Position numbers and translations under genes: made by a program. The notes below the pieces were generated by a model. It worked only from the letters and a program-made list of their open reading frames with translations. It was not told the DNA's origin and ran no database searches. From Pseudomonas putida (lineage in GTDB: Bacteria; Pseudomonadota; Gammaproteobacteria; Pseudomonadales; Pseudomonadaceae), in the NCBI RefSeq assembly GCF_004357765.1, contig NZ_SMTE01000015.1, positions 62,001 to 126,000 of the forward strand: a stretch of DNA of 64,000 nucleotides, in the 5' to 3' direction. This document shows positions 48,038-58,572 of the stretch, one piece after another (within the stretch, counting starts at the first letter, position 1; every line of letters begins with the position of its first letter).

Positions 48038-48697
48038 TCAGCCTCGGGCCAGCGCGGCCAGCACCAGTTCGCAACTGCGCTGGCTGTAGGCGCTGAGTAC
48101 CTCGCGGATGCGCGGCAGGTCACGAGCGACCACGGCGTCGAGCAGGCGGGCGAACAGTTCCAGGTAATCGACCATGTTCGCCTGGCGCTGGTCCAGAGCC
48201 AGGTAATAGGCACGACTCATGGCCGGTTGCAGGTTCTCGACGGTTTCCTGCAGGTATGGGTTGTCGGCGAACGGATAAGCGGCGCGCATCACCGCGAAGC
48301 TGTCGGCGACGAAGGCTTTTATGTCCTGCCGATCACAGGCGTGCTGCAGGCGCTGCTGGATGTCCAGGAAGGGGCGCAGATCGGAGTCCAGGCGCCATTT
48401 TTGTGCAACGGCATTGCCCAGCAGAATGTAGAACTCACCCATCAAGGTGCAGAGGCTGCGTACCTTGTGCTCACTCAGCTCGGTCACATGGGCGCCTCGG
48501 CGCGGCACGATCGCGATCAGATGACGACGTTCGAGGATCAACAGCGCCTCGCGCACCGAGCCACGGCTGACGTCGAGGGCCTGGGTAACCTTCAACTCCT
48601 GGATGCGCTCACCGGGCGCGAGTTCGCCACGGATGATCCGCTCGGCCAGGTAGTCGGCGATCTGCTCGGAGAGGCTGTCCGGCGCCTTGAACGTCAT
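48038..48697 (-). CDS. GntR-family regulator (FadR subfamily, FCD domain)
   Basis: This 219-residue regulator has an N-terminal winged helix (IIRGELAPGERIQELKVTQ, SRGSVREALLILERRHLIAI) and a helical FCD ligand domain (FYILLGNAVAQKW, AVMRAAYPFADNPYL). It is cotranscribed with smc (3 bp gap) and divergent from xdhABC. The divergent region has two TTGACC...GTCA sites, so it probably senses a purine-related ligand and controls xdh. That role is inferred from context. Confidence 0.85.
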   Translation of the reverse strand: MTFKAPDSLSEQIADYLAERIIRGELAPGERIQELKVTQALDVSRGSVREALLILERRHLIAIVPRRGAHVTELSEHKVRSLCTLMGEFYILLGNAVAQKWRLDSDLRPFLDIQQRLQHACDRQDIKAFVADSFAVMRAAYPFADNPYLQETVENLQPAMSRAYYLALDQRQANMVDYLELFARLLDAVVARDLPRIREVLSAYSQRSCELVLAALARG

Positions 48698-48876
48698 GGT
48701 TTTCCTTCAAAATCATTGGACTGGGCACTAAAGGAGCGATTGTAGCGCACTTGGCCAGCACGCGCGCAGAGGGTCTTCGCGCTTTATTCGACCGGCGCGC
48801 AGCGGGTGATTACGGCGCGATCTATGCTTGGTAAAGGGACAGCAACAGGCCGTTGGGCAAGGGCTCGGGCATTTTC

Positions 48877-48914
48877 TTGACCTTTGAGTCAGAAAAATAT
48901 TGACCAAGACGTCA
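48877..48914 (+). promoter_or_regulatory. tandem TGAC-N6-GTCA sites upstream of xdhA
   Basis: TTGACCTTTGAGTCA (48877-48891) and TTGACCAAGACGTCA (48900-48914) are two copies of the same imperfect palindrome 23 bp apart, starting 90 bp before xdhA. They are candidate operators for the divergent GntR regulator. The rest of the 269 bp spacer shows nothing else. Confidence 0.5.
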
Positions 48915-48966
48915 GCTCTGCTTAGAGTCCGCTCAACAACAATAAAACCATTGCGAGGCCATCCCC

Positions 48967-50421
48967 GTGATCCAGTTTCTCGTCAACCAGGAGCTGCGCC
49001 GAGAGCACGCCCTGGACCCGAACATGACGGTGCTGCAGTACTTGCGTGAGCACCTGGGCAAACCCGGCACCAAGGAAGGCTGCGCCAGCGGCGACTGCGG
49101 TGCCTGCACCGTGGTGGTGGGCGAACTGACCCAGGACGAACAGGGCCAGGACAGCCTGCGCTACCGCAGCCTGAACTCGTGCCTGACCTTCGTTTCGGCC
49201 TTGCACGGCAAGCAGCTGATCAGCGTCGAAGGCCTCAAGCATCAAGGTGAACTGCACAGCGTGCAACGCGCCATGGCCGACTGCCATGGCTCGCAATGCG
49301 GCTTCTGCACACCGGGCTTCGTAATGTCGCTGTTCGCCCTGCAAAAGAACAGCAACAGCCATGACCTGCACCGCGCCCAGGAAGCCCTGGCCGGCAACCT
49401 GTGCCGCTGCACCGGCTATCGACCGATCCTCGACGCAGCCGAACAGAGCTGCCGCCAGCCCTGCAAGGACCAATTCGACGCCCAGCAAGCGCAGACCATC
49501 AGCCGCCTCAAAGCCATCGCCCCGACCCAGACCGACGAGCTCAACAGCGGTGACAAGCGCTGCCTGGTGCCACTGACCGTCGCCGACCTGGCCGAGCTAT
49601 ACAGCTCGCACCCGGAGGCGCGCCTGCTGGCCGGTGGTACCGATCTGGCGCTGGAAGTCACCCAGATGCACAAGACCTTGCCGGTGATGATCTACGTCGG
49701 CCACATCGCCGAACTCAAGCGCATCGAAACGACCAGCAGCCACCTGGAGATCGGTGCGGCCACCCCGCTCACCGACTGCTATGCCGCACTCGACGCCGAA
49801 TACCCCGACTTCGGCGCCCTGCTGCACCGCTTCGCCTCGCTGCAGATCCGCAACCAGGGCACCCTCGGTGGCAACATCGGCAACGCCTCGCCGATCGGCG
49901 ACTCGCCACCCTTGCTGATCGCCCTGGATGCGCAGATCGTCCTGCGCCAGGGTGAGCGTCAGCGCACGATGCCGCTGGAAGACTACTTCATCGACTACCG
50001 CATCACCGCCCGCCAGGACAGCGAGTTCATCGAGAAGATCATCGTTCCTCGCGCCAGCAATGACTGGGCGTTCCGCGCCTATAAAGTCTCCAAACGCCTG
50101 GATGACGATATTTCCGCGGTGTGCGGCGCCTTCAACCTGAGCATCGAAGACGGCGTGGTCAGCGGCGTGCGCATCGCCTTCGGCGGCATGGCCGCGATTC
50201 CCAAGCGCGCCCGTGCCTGTGAAGCCGCCCTGCGCGGCAAGCCGTGGACGCAGGCCAGCATCGAACGCGCCTGCCAGGCCCTGGCCGAGGACTTCACCCC
50301 GCTCAGCGATTTCCGCGCCAGCTGCGAGTACCGCCTGCTGACCGCGCAGAACCTGCTGCGCAAGTACTTCATCGAACAGCAAACACCGCACATCGAGACC
50401 CGGGTGACCGCTTATGTCTAA
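48967..50421 (+). CDS. xdhA: xanthine dehydrogenase small subunit (FeS/FAD)
   Basis: This 484-residue electron-transfer subunit has an N-terminal plant-type ferredoxin domain (GCASGDCGACTVV), a second 2Fe-2S domain (SQCGFCTPGFVMS, GNLCRCTGYRPI) and an FAD domain (LLAGGTDLALEVTQ, QGTLGGNIGNASPIGD). It passes electrons from the molybdenum site of XdhB to NAD. The start is GTG at 48967 (VIQFLVNQELRR). It overlaps xdhB by 8 bp. Confidence 0.94.
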   Translation: MIQFLVNQELRREHALDPNMTVLQYLREHLGKPGTKEGCASGDCGACTVVVGELTQDEQGQDSLRYRSLNSCLTFVSALHGKQLISVEGLKHQGELHSVQRAMADCHGSQCGFCTPGFVMSLFALQKNSNSHDLHRAQEALAGNLCRCTGYRPILDAAEQSCRQPCKDQFDAQQAQTISRLKAIAPTQTDELNSGDKRCLVPLTVADLAELYSSHPEARLLAGGTDLALEVTQMHKTLPVMIYVGHIAELKRIETTSSHLEIGAATPLTDCYAALDAEYPDFGALLHRFASLQIRNQGTLGGNIGNASPIGDSPPLLIALDAQIVLRQGERQRTMPLEDYFIDYRITARQDSEFIEKIIVPRASNDWAFRAYKVSKRLDDDISAVCGAFNLSIEDGVVSGVRIAFGGMAAIPKRARACEAALRGKPWTQASIERACQALAEDFTPLSDFRASCEYRLLTAQNLLRKYFIEQQTPHIETRVTAYV

Positions 50422-52813
50422 CCATCACGCAGCCAAGAGCCAGGCCGAGATGGCCGAACTGTTCAGCCAGGACCTGGCCACCGGGGTCGGGCGCAGCCTC
50501 AAGCACGACAGTGCCGACAAGCACGTGGCCGGCGAGGCGGTGTACATCGACGATCGCCTGGAATTCCCCAACCAGTTGCACGTGTATGCGCGCACCGCAG
50601 ACCGCGCCCACGCCCGCATCCTGCGTATCGACACCACACCGTGCTATGCCTTCGAGGGCGTACGCATCGCCATCACCCACGAAGACATCCCCGGCCTAAA
50701 GGACATCGGCCCTGTGGTGGCCGGCGACCCGTTGCTGGCCATCGACAAGGTCGAATTCTTCGGCCAGCCGGTGCTCGCAGTCGCCGCCCGCGACCTGGAC
50801 ACCGCGCGCCGCGCGGCCATGGCAGCCATCGTCGAGTACGAGGACCTGGAGCCGGTGCTGGACGTCGTGGAAGCGCTGCGCAAACAACACTTCGTGCTCG
50901 ACAGCCACACCCACCAGCGTGGCGATTCGGCCAGCGCTCTGGCCAGTGCGCCGCACCGCCTGCAAGGCACCCTGCACATCGGCGGCCAGGAGCACTTCTA
51001 CCTGGAAACGCAGATTTCCTCGGTGATGCCCACCGAGGACGGCGGCATGATCGTCTACTGCTCCACGCAGAACCCCACCGAGGTACAGAAGCTGGTCGCC
51101 GAAGTGCTCGACGTGCCGATGAACAAGGTGGTGCTGGACATGCGCCGCATGGGCGGCGGCTTTGGCGGCAAGGAAACCCAGGCGGCAAGCCCGGCCTGCC
51201 TGTGCGCGGTGATCGCGCGCCTGACCGGCCAGCCCACCAAGATGCGCTTGCCACGGGTCGAAGACATGACCATGACCGGCAAGCGCCACCCGTTCTATGT
51301 CGAATACGACGTCGGCTTCGACGACGAAGGACGCCTGCACGGCATCAACATGGACCTGGCCGGCAATTGCGGCTACTCGCCCGACCTGTCCGGTTCGATC
51401 GTCGACCGCGCCATGTTCCACTCCGACAACGCCTACTACTTGGGCGATGCCACCGTGCACGGTCACCGCTGCAAGACCAATACCGCCTCCAACACCGCCT
51501 ACCGCGGCTTCGGTGGACCCCAGGGGATGGTCGCCATCGAGCAGGTAATGGACCATATCGCCCGCCACCTGGGACGCGATCCACTGGCCGTGCGCAAGGC
51601 CAACTACTACGGCAAGACCGAGCGCAACGTCACTCACTACTACCAGACCGTCGAGCACAACATGCTCGAAGAGATGACCGCCGAGCTGGAGGCCAGCTGC
51701 GACTATGCCGAGCGCCGCGAGTCGATCCGTCGCTTCAACGCCAACAGCCCGGTGCTGAAGAAAGGCCTGGCGCTGACGCCCGTCAAGTTCGGCATCTCGT
51801 TCACCGCCACTTTCCTCAACCAGGCCGGTGCGCTGATCCACATCTATACCGACGGCAGCATCCACCTCAACCACGGCGGCACCGAGATGGGCCAGGGTCT
51901 GAACACCAAGGTCGCACAAGTGGTGGCGCAAGTGTTCCAGGTCGACTTCAGCCGCATCCAGATCACCGCCACCAACACCGACAAGGTGCCCAACACCTCG
52001 CCCACGGCCGCCTCCAGTGGTGCCGACCTGAACGGCAAGGCCGCGCAGAACGCCGCCGAGATCCTCAAGCGGCGCCTGACCGAGTTCGCCGCCCGGCATT
52101 ACCAGGTCACCGAAGAGGACGTCGAGTTCCGCAACGGCCATGTGCGGGTGCGCGACCAGATCGTCAGCTTCGAGCAGTTGGTGCAACTGGCTTACTTCGC
52201 CCAAGTCTCGCTGTCGAGCACCGGGTTCTACCGCACGCCGAAGATCTACTACGACCGCAACCAGGCGCGTGGTCGACCGTTCTACTATTTCGCCTTCGGC
52301 GCCGCCTGCGTCGAGGTGATCGTCGATACCCTGACCGGCGAGTACAAGATGCTGCGCGCCGACATCCTCCACGACGTCGGCGACTCGCTGAACCCAGCCA
52401 TCGACATTGGCCAGGTCGAGGGCGGCTTCATTCAAGGCATGGGCTGGCTGACCACCGAGGAGTTGGTGTGGAATGCCAAGGGCAAGCTGGTCACCAATGG
52501 CCCGGCCAGCTACAAGATCCCGGCCGTGGCCGACATGCCGCTGGACCTGCGGGTGAAGCTGGTGGAGAACCGCAAGAACCCCGAGGACACGGTGTTCCAT
52601 TCCAAGGCCGTGGGCGAGCCGCCGTTCATGCTCGGCATCGCTGCCTGGTGCGCGATCAAGGATGCCGTGGCGAGCATCGCCGATTACCGCGTGCAGCCGC
52701 AGGTGGACGCACCGGCGACGCCGGAGCGGGTGTTGTGGGGCTGTGAGCAGATGCGCAAGGCCCAGGCCCTGCAGCAACCGGCCGAGCCGGAACTGGAAAC
52801 CGTGACCCACTGA
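50414..52813 (+). CDS. xdhB: xanthine dehydrogenase large subunit (molybdenum-binding)
   Basis: This 799-residue catalytic subunit hydroxylates hypoxanthine and xanthine to urate. Typical features are the N-terminal hammerhead domain (KHVAGEAVYIDDRLEFPNQL), GGGFGGKETQAA, AYRGFGGPQGM and the active-site glutamate region with VGEPPFMLGIAAW. The start overlaps the xdhA stop region. It needs the XdhC chaperone encoded 117 bp downstream after a REP pair. Confidence 0.95.
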   Translation: MSNHHAAKSQAEMAELFSQDLATGVGRSLKHDSADKHVAGEAVYIDDRLEFPNQLHVYARTADRAHARILRIDTTPCYAFEGVRIAITHEDIPGLKDIGPVVAGDPLLAIDKVEFFGQPVLAVAARDLDTARRAAMAAIVEYEDLEPVLDVVEALRKQHFVLDSHTHQRGDSASALASAPHRLQGTLHIGGQEHFYLETQISSVMPTEDGGMIVYCSTQNPTEVQKLVAEVLDVPMNKVVLDMRRMGGGFGGKETQAASPACLCAVIARLTGQPTKMRLPRVEDMTMTGKRHPFYVEYDVGFDDEGRLHGINMDLAGNCGYSPDLSGSIVDRAMFHSDNAYYLGDATVHGHRCKTNTASNTAYRGFGGPQGMVAIEQVMDHIARHLGRDPLAVRKANYYGKTERNVTHYYQTVEHNMLEEMTAELEASCDYAERRESIRRFNANSPVLKKGLALTPVKFGISFTATFLNQAGALIHIYTDGSIHLNHGGTEMGQGLNTKVAQVVAQVFQVDFSRIQITATNTDKVPNTSPTAASSGADLNGKAAQNAAEILKRRLTEFAARHYQVTEEDVEFRNGHVRVRDQIVSFEQLVQLAYFAQVSLSSTGFYRTPKIYYDRNQARGRPFYYFAFGAACVEVIVDTLTGEYKMLRADILHDVGDSLNPAIDIGQVEGGFIQGMGWLTTEELVWNAKGKLVTNGPASYKIPAVADMPLDLRVKLVENRKNPEDTVFHSKAVGEPPFMLGIAAWCAIKDAVASIADYRVQPQVDAPATPERVLWGCEQMRKAQALQQPAEPELETVTH

Positions 52814-52824
52814 CAGCGAGGAAC

Positions 52825-52900
52825 CCTGTAGGAGCGGGCTTGCCCGCGAATGCAATGCTGGGCTCACCGCCCTCTTCGCGGGCAAGCCCGCTCCCACAGG
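52825..52900. repeat. inverted pair of REP elements inside the xdh operon
   Basis: Two REP cores (GCGGGCTTGCCCGC and reverse complement) face each other between xdhB and xdhC. An internal position may protect or attenuate the operon mRNA. Confidence 0.88.
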
Positions 52901-52930
52901 GTCCGCAGCGTGACTTAGAGAGGTTGCATC

Positions 52931-53776
52931 ATGCACCAATGGATCAACGCCCTCGCCGACCACCAATCCCGTGGCGAAGCCTGCGTCCTGGTGACCATTA
53001 TCGAGGAACGCGGTTCGACGCCGCGCAACGCGGGCTCGAAGATGGTCGTCAGCGCCACGGCGCTGTTCGATACCATCGGCGGCGGGCACCTGGAATACAA
53101 GGCCCTGCACATCGCCCGGCAGATGCTCGCCGAACACCGCACCACCCCGCACCTGGAGCGCTTCAGCCTGGGCGCGAGCCTGGGCCAGTGCTGCGGCGGC
53201 GTGACCGTGCTGCTGTTCGAACCGATGGCCGCGGTGCAGGCGCAGATTGCAGTGTTCGGCGCGGGCCATGTGGGGCGCGCTCTGGTACCCTTGCTCGCCG
53301 CGCTGCCCTGCCGCGTACGCTGGATCGATTCGCGCGAGCAGGAGTTTCCCGCGCTCATTCCCGAGGGGGTGACCCAGGTGGTCAGCGACGACCCGGTCGA
53401 CGAAGTGGCCGAGCTGCCTGCCGGCAGCTACTGCATCGTCATGACCCATAACCATCAGCTCGACCTGGAGCTGACCGCCGCCATCCTCAAGCGCAACGAT
53501 TTCACCTGGTTCGGCCTGATCGGCTCGAAGACCAAACGGGTCAAGTTCGAGCATCGCTTGCGCGAGCGCGGCTACGACGATGCCGTGATGGCGCGCATGC
53601 GATGCCCCATGGGCCTGGCAGAGGTCAAGGGCAAGCTGCCGATCGAGATCGCCGTGTCCATCGCCGGGGAAATCATCGCCACCTACAACGCCTGCTTCGG
53701 CCAGCACGATGCTGGCGCCAACGCCGGCCCCATTGCCCAGTTGCTGCCGCCCTCCCGGCGCAGCCAAGCCATTTGA
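52931..53776 (+). CDS. xdhC: xanthine dehydrogenase accessory protein XdhC
   Basis: This 281-residue chaperone binds molybdenum cofactor, promotes its sulfuration and inserts it into XdhB. It has an N-terminal XdhC/CoxI motif (CVLVTIIEERGSTPRNAGSK) with SLGQCCGG. A Rossmann domain follows (IAVFGAGHVGRALVPLLAAL, YCIVMTHNHQLDLE, LIGSKTKRVKF). The next gene, guaD, begins 10 bp after its stop codon. Confidence 0.93.
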   Translation: MHQWINALADHQSRGEACVLVTIIEERGSTPRNAGSKMVVSATALFDTIGGGHLEYKALHIARQMLAEHRTTPHLERFSLGASLGQCCGGVTVLLFEPMAAVQAQIAVFGAGHVGRALVPLLAALPCRVRWIDSREQEFPALIPEGVTQVVSDDPVDEVAELPAGSYCIVMTHNHQLDLELTAAILKRNDFTWFGLIGSKTKRVKFEHRLRERGYDDAVMARMRCPMGLAEVKGKLPIEIAVSIAGEIIATYNACFGQHDAGANAGPIAQLLPPSRRSQAI

Positions 53777-53786
53777 CGAGTGAGTT

Positions 53787-55097
53787 ATGACCGCTACCCG
53801 CAAAGCCTACCGTGCCGCCATCCTGCACAGCATCGCCGACCCGGCCGAGGTGGGCCTGGACGCTTCCCATGAGTACTACGAAGACGGCCTGCTGGTGGTC
53901 GACGATGGCCGCATCAGCGCACTGGGCGCCGCCAGCGAACTGCTGCCGACCCTGGACGCCGACATCGAGGTGGTGCATTACCAGAATGCGCTGATCACCC
54001 CTGGCTTCATCGATACCCACATTCATTTCCCACAGACCGGGATGATCGGCTCCTACGGCGAACAGCTACTGGACTGGCTCAACACCTACACCTTCCCCTG
54101 CGAGAAGCAGTTTGCCGACAAGGACCATGCCGACAAAGTGGCGGCCATCTTCATCAACGAGCTGCTGCGCAACGGTACCACCACCGCCCTGGTGTTCGGC
54201 AGCGTGCATCCGCAGTCGGTCAATGCCCTGTTCGAGGAGGCCGAACGCCTGGACCTGCGCATGATCGCCGGCAAGGTGATGATGGACCGCAACGCCCCCG
54301 ACTACCTGACCGACACCGCCGAAACCAGCTACACCGAGAGCAAGGCGCTGATCGAGCGCTGGCATGGCAAGGGCCGCCTGCACTACGCCGTGACCCCACG
54401 ATTCGCCCCCACCAGCACCCCGGAACAATTGGCCATGGCCGGCCAATTGCTCAAGGAATACCCGGACCTCTACCTGCACACTCACTTGTCCGAGAACCTC
54501 AAGGAGATCGAGTGGGTCAAGGCCCTGTTCCCGAAACAGAATGGTTACCTGGACGTCTACGACCATTACGAGCTGCTCGGCGAGCGCTCGGTGTTCGCCC
54601 ACGGCGTGCACCTGTGCGACGCAGAATGCCAGCGTCTGGCCGAAACCGGCTCGGCCGTGGCCTTCTGCCCCACGTCCAATCTGTTCCTCGGCAGCGGTCT
54701 GTTCAACCTGCCCCAGGCCGAGCGTTTCAAGGTCAATGTGGGCCTGGGTACCGACGTTGGGGCCGGCACCAGCTTCTCGCTGCTCAACACCTTGAACGAG
54801 GCCTACAAGGTCATGCAGCTACAGGGCGCACGTCTGCATCCTTACAAGTCATTGTACCTGGCCACCCTCGGCGGTGCCCGCGCCCTGCGCCTGGACGACC
54901 GCATCGGCAGCCTGCGCCCAGGTAACGATGCCGACTTCGTGGTGCTGGACTACAAGGCTACGCCGCTGTTGGACTACCGCATCCAGCAGTCCAACAGCAT
55001 CGAGGAAACCCTGTTCGTGCTGACCACCCTGGGCGACGACCGTACGGTGCGTGAAACCTACGCCGCCGGTCGTCAGGTACATCAGCGTCAAGGCTGA
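53787..55097 (+). CDS. guaD: guanine deaminase
   Basis: This 436-residue zinc amidohydrolase converts guanine to xanthine, the XdhAB substrate. Metal ligands appear in [12 protein letters not shown], the later HTHLSE and the aspartate of [14 protein letters not shown]. The family segment [17 protein letters not shown] is at the C-terminus. It completes an xdhABC-guaD operon and overlaps the aquaporin gene tail-to-tail by 10 bp. Confidence 0.94.
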   Translation: MTATRKAYRAAILHSIADPAEVGLDASHEYYEDGLLVVDDGRISALGAASELLPTLDADIEVVHYQNALITPGFIDTHIHFPQTGMIGSYGEQLLDWLNTYTFPCEKQFADKDHADKVAAIFINELLRNGTTTALVFGSVHPQSVNALFEEAERLDLRMIAGKVMMDRNAPDYLTDTAETSYTESKALIERWHGKGRLHYAVTPRFAPTSTPEQLAMAGQLLKEYPDLYLHTHLSENLKEIEWVKALFPKQNGYLDVYDHYELLGERSVFAHGVHLCDAECQRLAETGSAVAFCPTSNLFLGSGLFNLPQAERFKVNVGLGTDVGAGTSFSLLNTLNEAYKVMQLQGARLHPYKSLYLATLGGARALRLDDRIGSLRPGNDADFVVLDYKATPLLDYRIQQSNSIEETLFVLTTLGDDRTVRETYAAGRQVHQRQG

Positions 55098-55786
55098 CGG
55101 GCCAACCCTCGGTACAAGGCGCCGCCAAGCGCGGCGCCAATCAACGGTGCAAGCCAGAACAGCCATAGCTGCTGCAGCGCCCAGCCACCGACGAACAGGG
55201 CCGGCCCGGTACTGCGCGCCGGGTTGACTGACGTGTTGGTCACCGGGATCGAGATCAGGTGGATCAGGGTCAAGGCCAAACCGATGGCGATCGGTGCCAG
55301 GCCGGCCGGCGCCCGGGTATCGGTAGCGCCCATGATCACCACCAGGAACATCGCCGTCATCACCACCTCGCTCACGAAGCCGGAGACCAGCGAGTAGCCA
55401 CCTGGGGAGTGCTCGGCGTAGCCGTTCGAGGCAAGCCCCGCCGACAATTCGAAACCGGCCTTGCCGCTGGCTATGAAGTAGATCACCCCGGCAGCCAGCA
55501 CCGCGCCGATCACCTGGGCGATCACGTAGGGCAGCAGTTCCTTGGCCGGGAAGCGCCCACCCACTACCAGCCCGAACGACACGGCAGGATTGAGATGACA
55601 ACCGGAGATATGACCGATGGCGAACGCCATGGTCAGCACCGTGAGGCCGAAGGCGAAGGCGACACCGAGCACGCCGATGCCGACCGGGGAGCTGGCTGCC
55701 AGCACTGCGCTGCCGCAACCACCGAGAACCAACCAGAAGGTGCCGATCAGTTCGGCACCCATGCGCGTACCCAGAGACATGGTCAT
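55088..55786 (-). CDS. aqpZ: aquaporin Z-type water/solute channel
   Basis: This 232-residue MIP-family channel has six helices and the two NPA motifs ([26 protein letters not shown]). The arginine after the second NPA and flanking residues fit a water-selective pore. Tandem ATGs lie at 55786 and 55780. The first is used; GGAAGG lies 5 bp upstream of it. Its place in the purine cluster may be incidental or relate to osmotic balance. A 142 bp gap separates it from the upstream GntR gene. Confidence 0.9.
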   Translation of the reverse strand: MTMSLGTRMGAELIGTFWLVLGGCGSAVLAASSPVGIGVLGVAFAFGLTVLTMAFAIGHISGCHLNPAVSFGLVVGGRFPAKELLPYVIAQVIGAVLAAGVIYFIASGKAGFELSAGLASNGYAEHSPGGYSLVSGFVSEVVMTAMFLVVIMGATDTRAPAGLAPIAIGLALTLIHLISIPVTNTSVNPARSTGPALFVGGWALQQLWLFWLAPLIGAALGGALYRGLARQP

Positions 55787-55928
55787 GGAACCTTCCTCAA
55801 GTAGTTGTCCGCAATTAATGCGCAAGCCCAACTGCTTGATGAAGGTTTGCCCACAAGAATTTAGCAGACCTTCAGCTGATGACCAGTGACACGAAGGGGC
55901 CGCTTCGAACCCCATCGCCGGCAAACGT

Positions 55929-56687
55929 TCAACCCTTGGCGGAGACCTTGGGCTTTTTCTGCAAAAGGTGCGAAAACACCGCGTGCAGATCGTCCGAGGC
56001 ACTTTCCTCGTCGAGATTGAGCTTACTGTCGATGTGGTCCATGTGGTGCATCATCAGGCTCACCGCCTGCTGCGCATCGCGCGCCTCGATGGCGTCGATC
56101 AACTGCATGTGCTCGTCGTACGAGCAATGGGAGCGGTTGCCGCTTTCGTACTGGGCGATGATCAACGACGTCTGCGACACCAGGCTGCGCTGGAAGCTCA
56201 CCAGCGGAGCGTTACCCGCCGCCTCGGCCAGCTTCAGGTGGAACTCGCCGGACAGCCGAATGCCCGCGCCTCGATCGCCACGGGAGAAACTGTCCCGCTC
56301 TTCGCGAACCATCTGGCGCAGCTCGTTGAGTTGCTCGGGGGTGGCGTGCTGTACGGCCAGTTCGGTGATGGCGCGTTCGACCATGCGCCGCGAGAAGAAC
56401 ACCTGGCGTGCTTCCTCGACCGTTGGGCTGGCCACCACCGCGCCGCGATTGGGGCGCAGCAGCACCACGCTTTCGTGGGCCAAGCGCGACAGGGCGCGAC
56501 GGATGATGGTGCGGCTGACGCCGAAGATCTCGCCCAGCGCTTCCTCGCTCAACTTGGTGCCAGGTGCCAGGCGCTGCTCGAGGATGGCCTCGAAAATATG
56601 CGCATAGACGATGTCGTCCTGGGTACCGCTACGGCCGGCCTTGCCAGTGCGCGCAGGTTTCTTCAGAGGTTGCAGCTGTTCGTTCAT
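55929..56687 (-). CDS. GntR-family regulator of purine catabolism (predicted)
   Basis: This 252-residue FadR-subfamily regulator has an N-terminal polar tail, a winged helix ([40 protein letters not shown]) and a helical FCD domain with metal- or ligand-site histidines ([25 protein letters not shown]). The ATG at 56687 fits family starts better than 56801. It is divergent from the purine permease and flanked by TTGTACACAA-type sites that recur before uraH/puuE, so it is the likely local regulator. Confidence 0.85.
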   Translation of the reverse strand: MNEQLQPLKKPARTGKAGRSGTQDDIVYAHIFEAILEQRLAPGTKLSEEALGEIFGVSRTIIRRALSRLAHESVVLLRPNRGAVVASPTVEEARQVFFSRRMVERAITELAVQHATPEQLNELRQMVREERDSFSRGDRGAGIRLSGEFHLKLAEAAGNAPLVSFQRSLVSQTSLIIAQYESGNRSHCSYDEHMQLIDAIEARDAQQAVSLMMHHMDHIDSKLNLDEESASDDLHAVFSHLLQKKPKVSAKG

Positions 56688-56793
56688 GGGCTCTCGAGCA
56701 CAAAGGATCCGCCAGTCCAGCCTCGACTGTAATGCCTGTCGGAGGGTGGTTGGCAAGTCCTGATGAAAAATGAAGGACCAAGGTATGGCGCCA

Positions 56794-56903
56794 TTGTACA
56801 CAGGCGGAACCCTTTCTGCAGGCCACCTTTTACTTATATAGCCGTTGTACCAAGGTTTGCGCGAACAAAAGATAAAACATTATTTGCATTCTTTGTACAC
56901 AAA
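56794..56903. promoter_or_regulatory. two TTGTACACA-type sites between GntR gene and permease
   Basis: TTGTACACAG lies at 56794-56803 and TTGTACACAA at 56893-56902, about 100 bp apart. The same motif recurs at 59097 and as the perfect palindrome TTGTATACAA at 59291. The remaining spacer up to 57040 has no gene. Confidence 0.55.
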
Positions 56904-57040
56904 AGCATAATCCAACGAGCAACTTCCTGACCAAGAAGTCAACAAATCGGTCGGGCGTCTGCCTTCCCTCGTGGAGCCACCAAGTGCGTAGCGCAGGCCA
57001 ATGGTTCCAAAACAACAAGAAAGACTTGAGGAGTAACGCT

Positions 57041-58390
57041 GTGGAAACCCGCAAATCAGAAGCCCCGACGTTGGATCTCTCCCCACCGCTCGAAACGAGC
57101 TGGCTGGAGCGAATCTTCAAACTCAAGCAACACGGCAGCACCGTACGCACCGAACTGATCGCCGGGGTGACCACGTTCATCACCATGGCGTACATCATCT
57201 TCGTCAACCCCAACATCATGGCCGACGCCGGCATCGATCACGGCGCGGCCTTCGTCGCCACCTGCATCGCCGCAGCGCTGGGCTGCCTGCTCATGGGCCT
57301 GTACGCCAACTGGCCAGTAGGCCTGGCGCCGGGCATGGGCCTGAACGCGTTCTTCACCTATACCGTGGTCGGCACCATGGGCTACAACTGGGAAACGGCG
57401 CTGGGGGCGGTATTCGTCTCCGGCGTGCTGTTCATGTTCCTGACCTTGTCGAAAGTGCGCGAGTGGCTGCTCAACAGCATTCCGGTCAGCCTGCGCCATG
57501 CCATGGGGGCCGGCGTCGGATTGTTTCTCGGACTGATCGGCCTGAAAACCGCGGGCATCATCGTCGACAGCCCGGCCACGCTGATCAAGCTCGGCTCGCT
57601 GCACGAGCCTGGCCCGCTGCTGGCTGCCCTGTGCTTCCTGATGATCGCCATCCTCAGCTACAAGCGGGTGTTCGGCGCCATCCTCATCAGCATCATCGGC
57701 GTGACCCTGGCCGGCTGGGGCCTGGGGCTGGTGAAGTTCGGCGGAGTCATATCGATGCCGCCGAGCCTGGCGCCGACCTGGATGGCCATGGACGTGGCCG
57801 GCGTGTTCAACGTCAGCATGATCAGCGTGGTGCTGGCATTCCTGTTCGTGCACATGTTCGATACCGCCGGCACCCTGATGGGCGTAGCGCAGCGCGCCAA
57901 CCTGGTGGCTCCGGACGGACGCATCGAAAACCTTTCACGGGCGCTGAAGGCCGACAGTGCCTCGAGCGTGTTCGGTGCCGTGGTCGGTGTGCCGCCTGTA
58001 ACCAGCTATGTCGAAAGTGCCGCGGGTGTGGCGGCGGGCGGTCGCACCGGCCTCACCGCGGTGGTGGTCGGGATCCTGTTCATCGCCGCCATGTTCTTTG
58101 CACCGCTGGCCGGCATGATCCCCGCCTACGCGACTGCCGGTGCGCTGATCTATGTGGCGATGCTGATGATGGGCAGCATGGCGCACATTCACTGGGATGA
58201 AGCCACCGACAGCATCCCGGCGATCGTCACGGTGATCATGATGCCGCTGACCTTCTCGGTGGCCGACGGCATTGCCCTGGGCTTCATCAGCTATGTGGCG
58301 CTGAAGGCAGGAACCGGCAAGTACAAGGAAATCTCCGCCAGCCTGTGGGTGCTGTGCGCGATCTTCATCGCCAAGTTCGTGTTTCTCTGA
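57041..58390 (+). CDS. AzgA-type purine permease (NCS2-like)
   Basis: This 449-residue transporter has about twelve helices and the AzgA signatures RTELIAGVTTFITMAYIIFVNP, GLAPGMGLNAFF and FVHMFDTAGTLMGVAQRANL. Such proteins import adenine, guanine or hypoxanthine. The start is the GTG at 57041 behind GAGGAG; an upstream in-frame ATG at 56984 lacks a ribosome site. It is divergent from the GntR regulator. Confidence 0.88.
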   Translation: METRKSEAPTLDLSPPLETSWLERIFKLKQHGSTVRTELIAGVTTFITMAYIIFVNPNIMADAGIDHGAAFVATCIAAALGCLLMGLYANWPVGLAPGMGLNAFFTYTVVGTMGYNWETALGAVFVSGVLFMFLTLSKVREWLLNSIPVSLRHAMGAGVGLFLGLIGLKTAGIIVDSPATLIKLGSLHEPGPLLAALCFLMIAILSYKRVFGAILISIIGVTLAGWGLGLVKFGGVISMPPSLAPTWMAMDVAGVFNVSMISVVLAFLFVHMFDTAGTLMGVAQRANLVAPDGRIENLSRALKADSASSVFGAVVGVPPVTSYVESAAGVAAGGRTGLTAVVVGILFIAAMFFAPLAGMIPAYATAGALIYVAMLMMGSMAHIHWDEATDSIPAIVTVIMMPLTFSVADGIALGFISYVALKAGTGKYKEISASLWVLCAIFIAKFVFL

Positions 58391-58453
58391 ACCCAGCCAC
58401 ACACACGAAGGGCGTCTCGGCGCCCTTCGTTCGTTTCCATTGCCTGTAACGGC

Positions 58454-58544
58454 TCTTTCGCGGGACAAGCCCGCTCCCACAGGATGACACCAGACCGAAG
58501 GACTGCGATGAACCTGTGGGAGCGGGCTTGCCCGCGAAGAGGCC
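58454..58544. repeat. inverted pair of REP elements
   Basis: Two REP cores (CGCGGGACAAGCCCGCT and reverse complement with GCTTGCCC) face each other between the permease gene and uraH. Confidence 0.88.
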
Positions 58545-58572
58545 AGCACAGACACCACAAAACCCATAGACG

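Noticed and set aside
46619-48745. 708-residue plus-strand open frame antisense to smc and the GntR gene
   Set aside because: It is the complement of clear Smc coding sequence and has no family motifs; long antisense frames are common at this G+C content.
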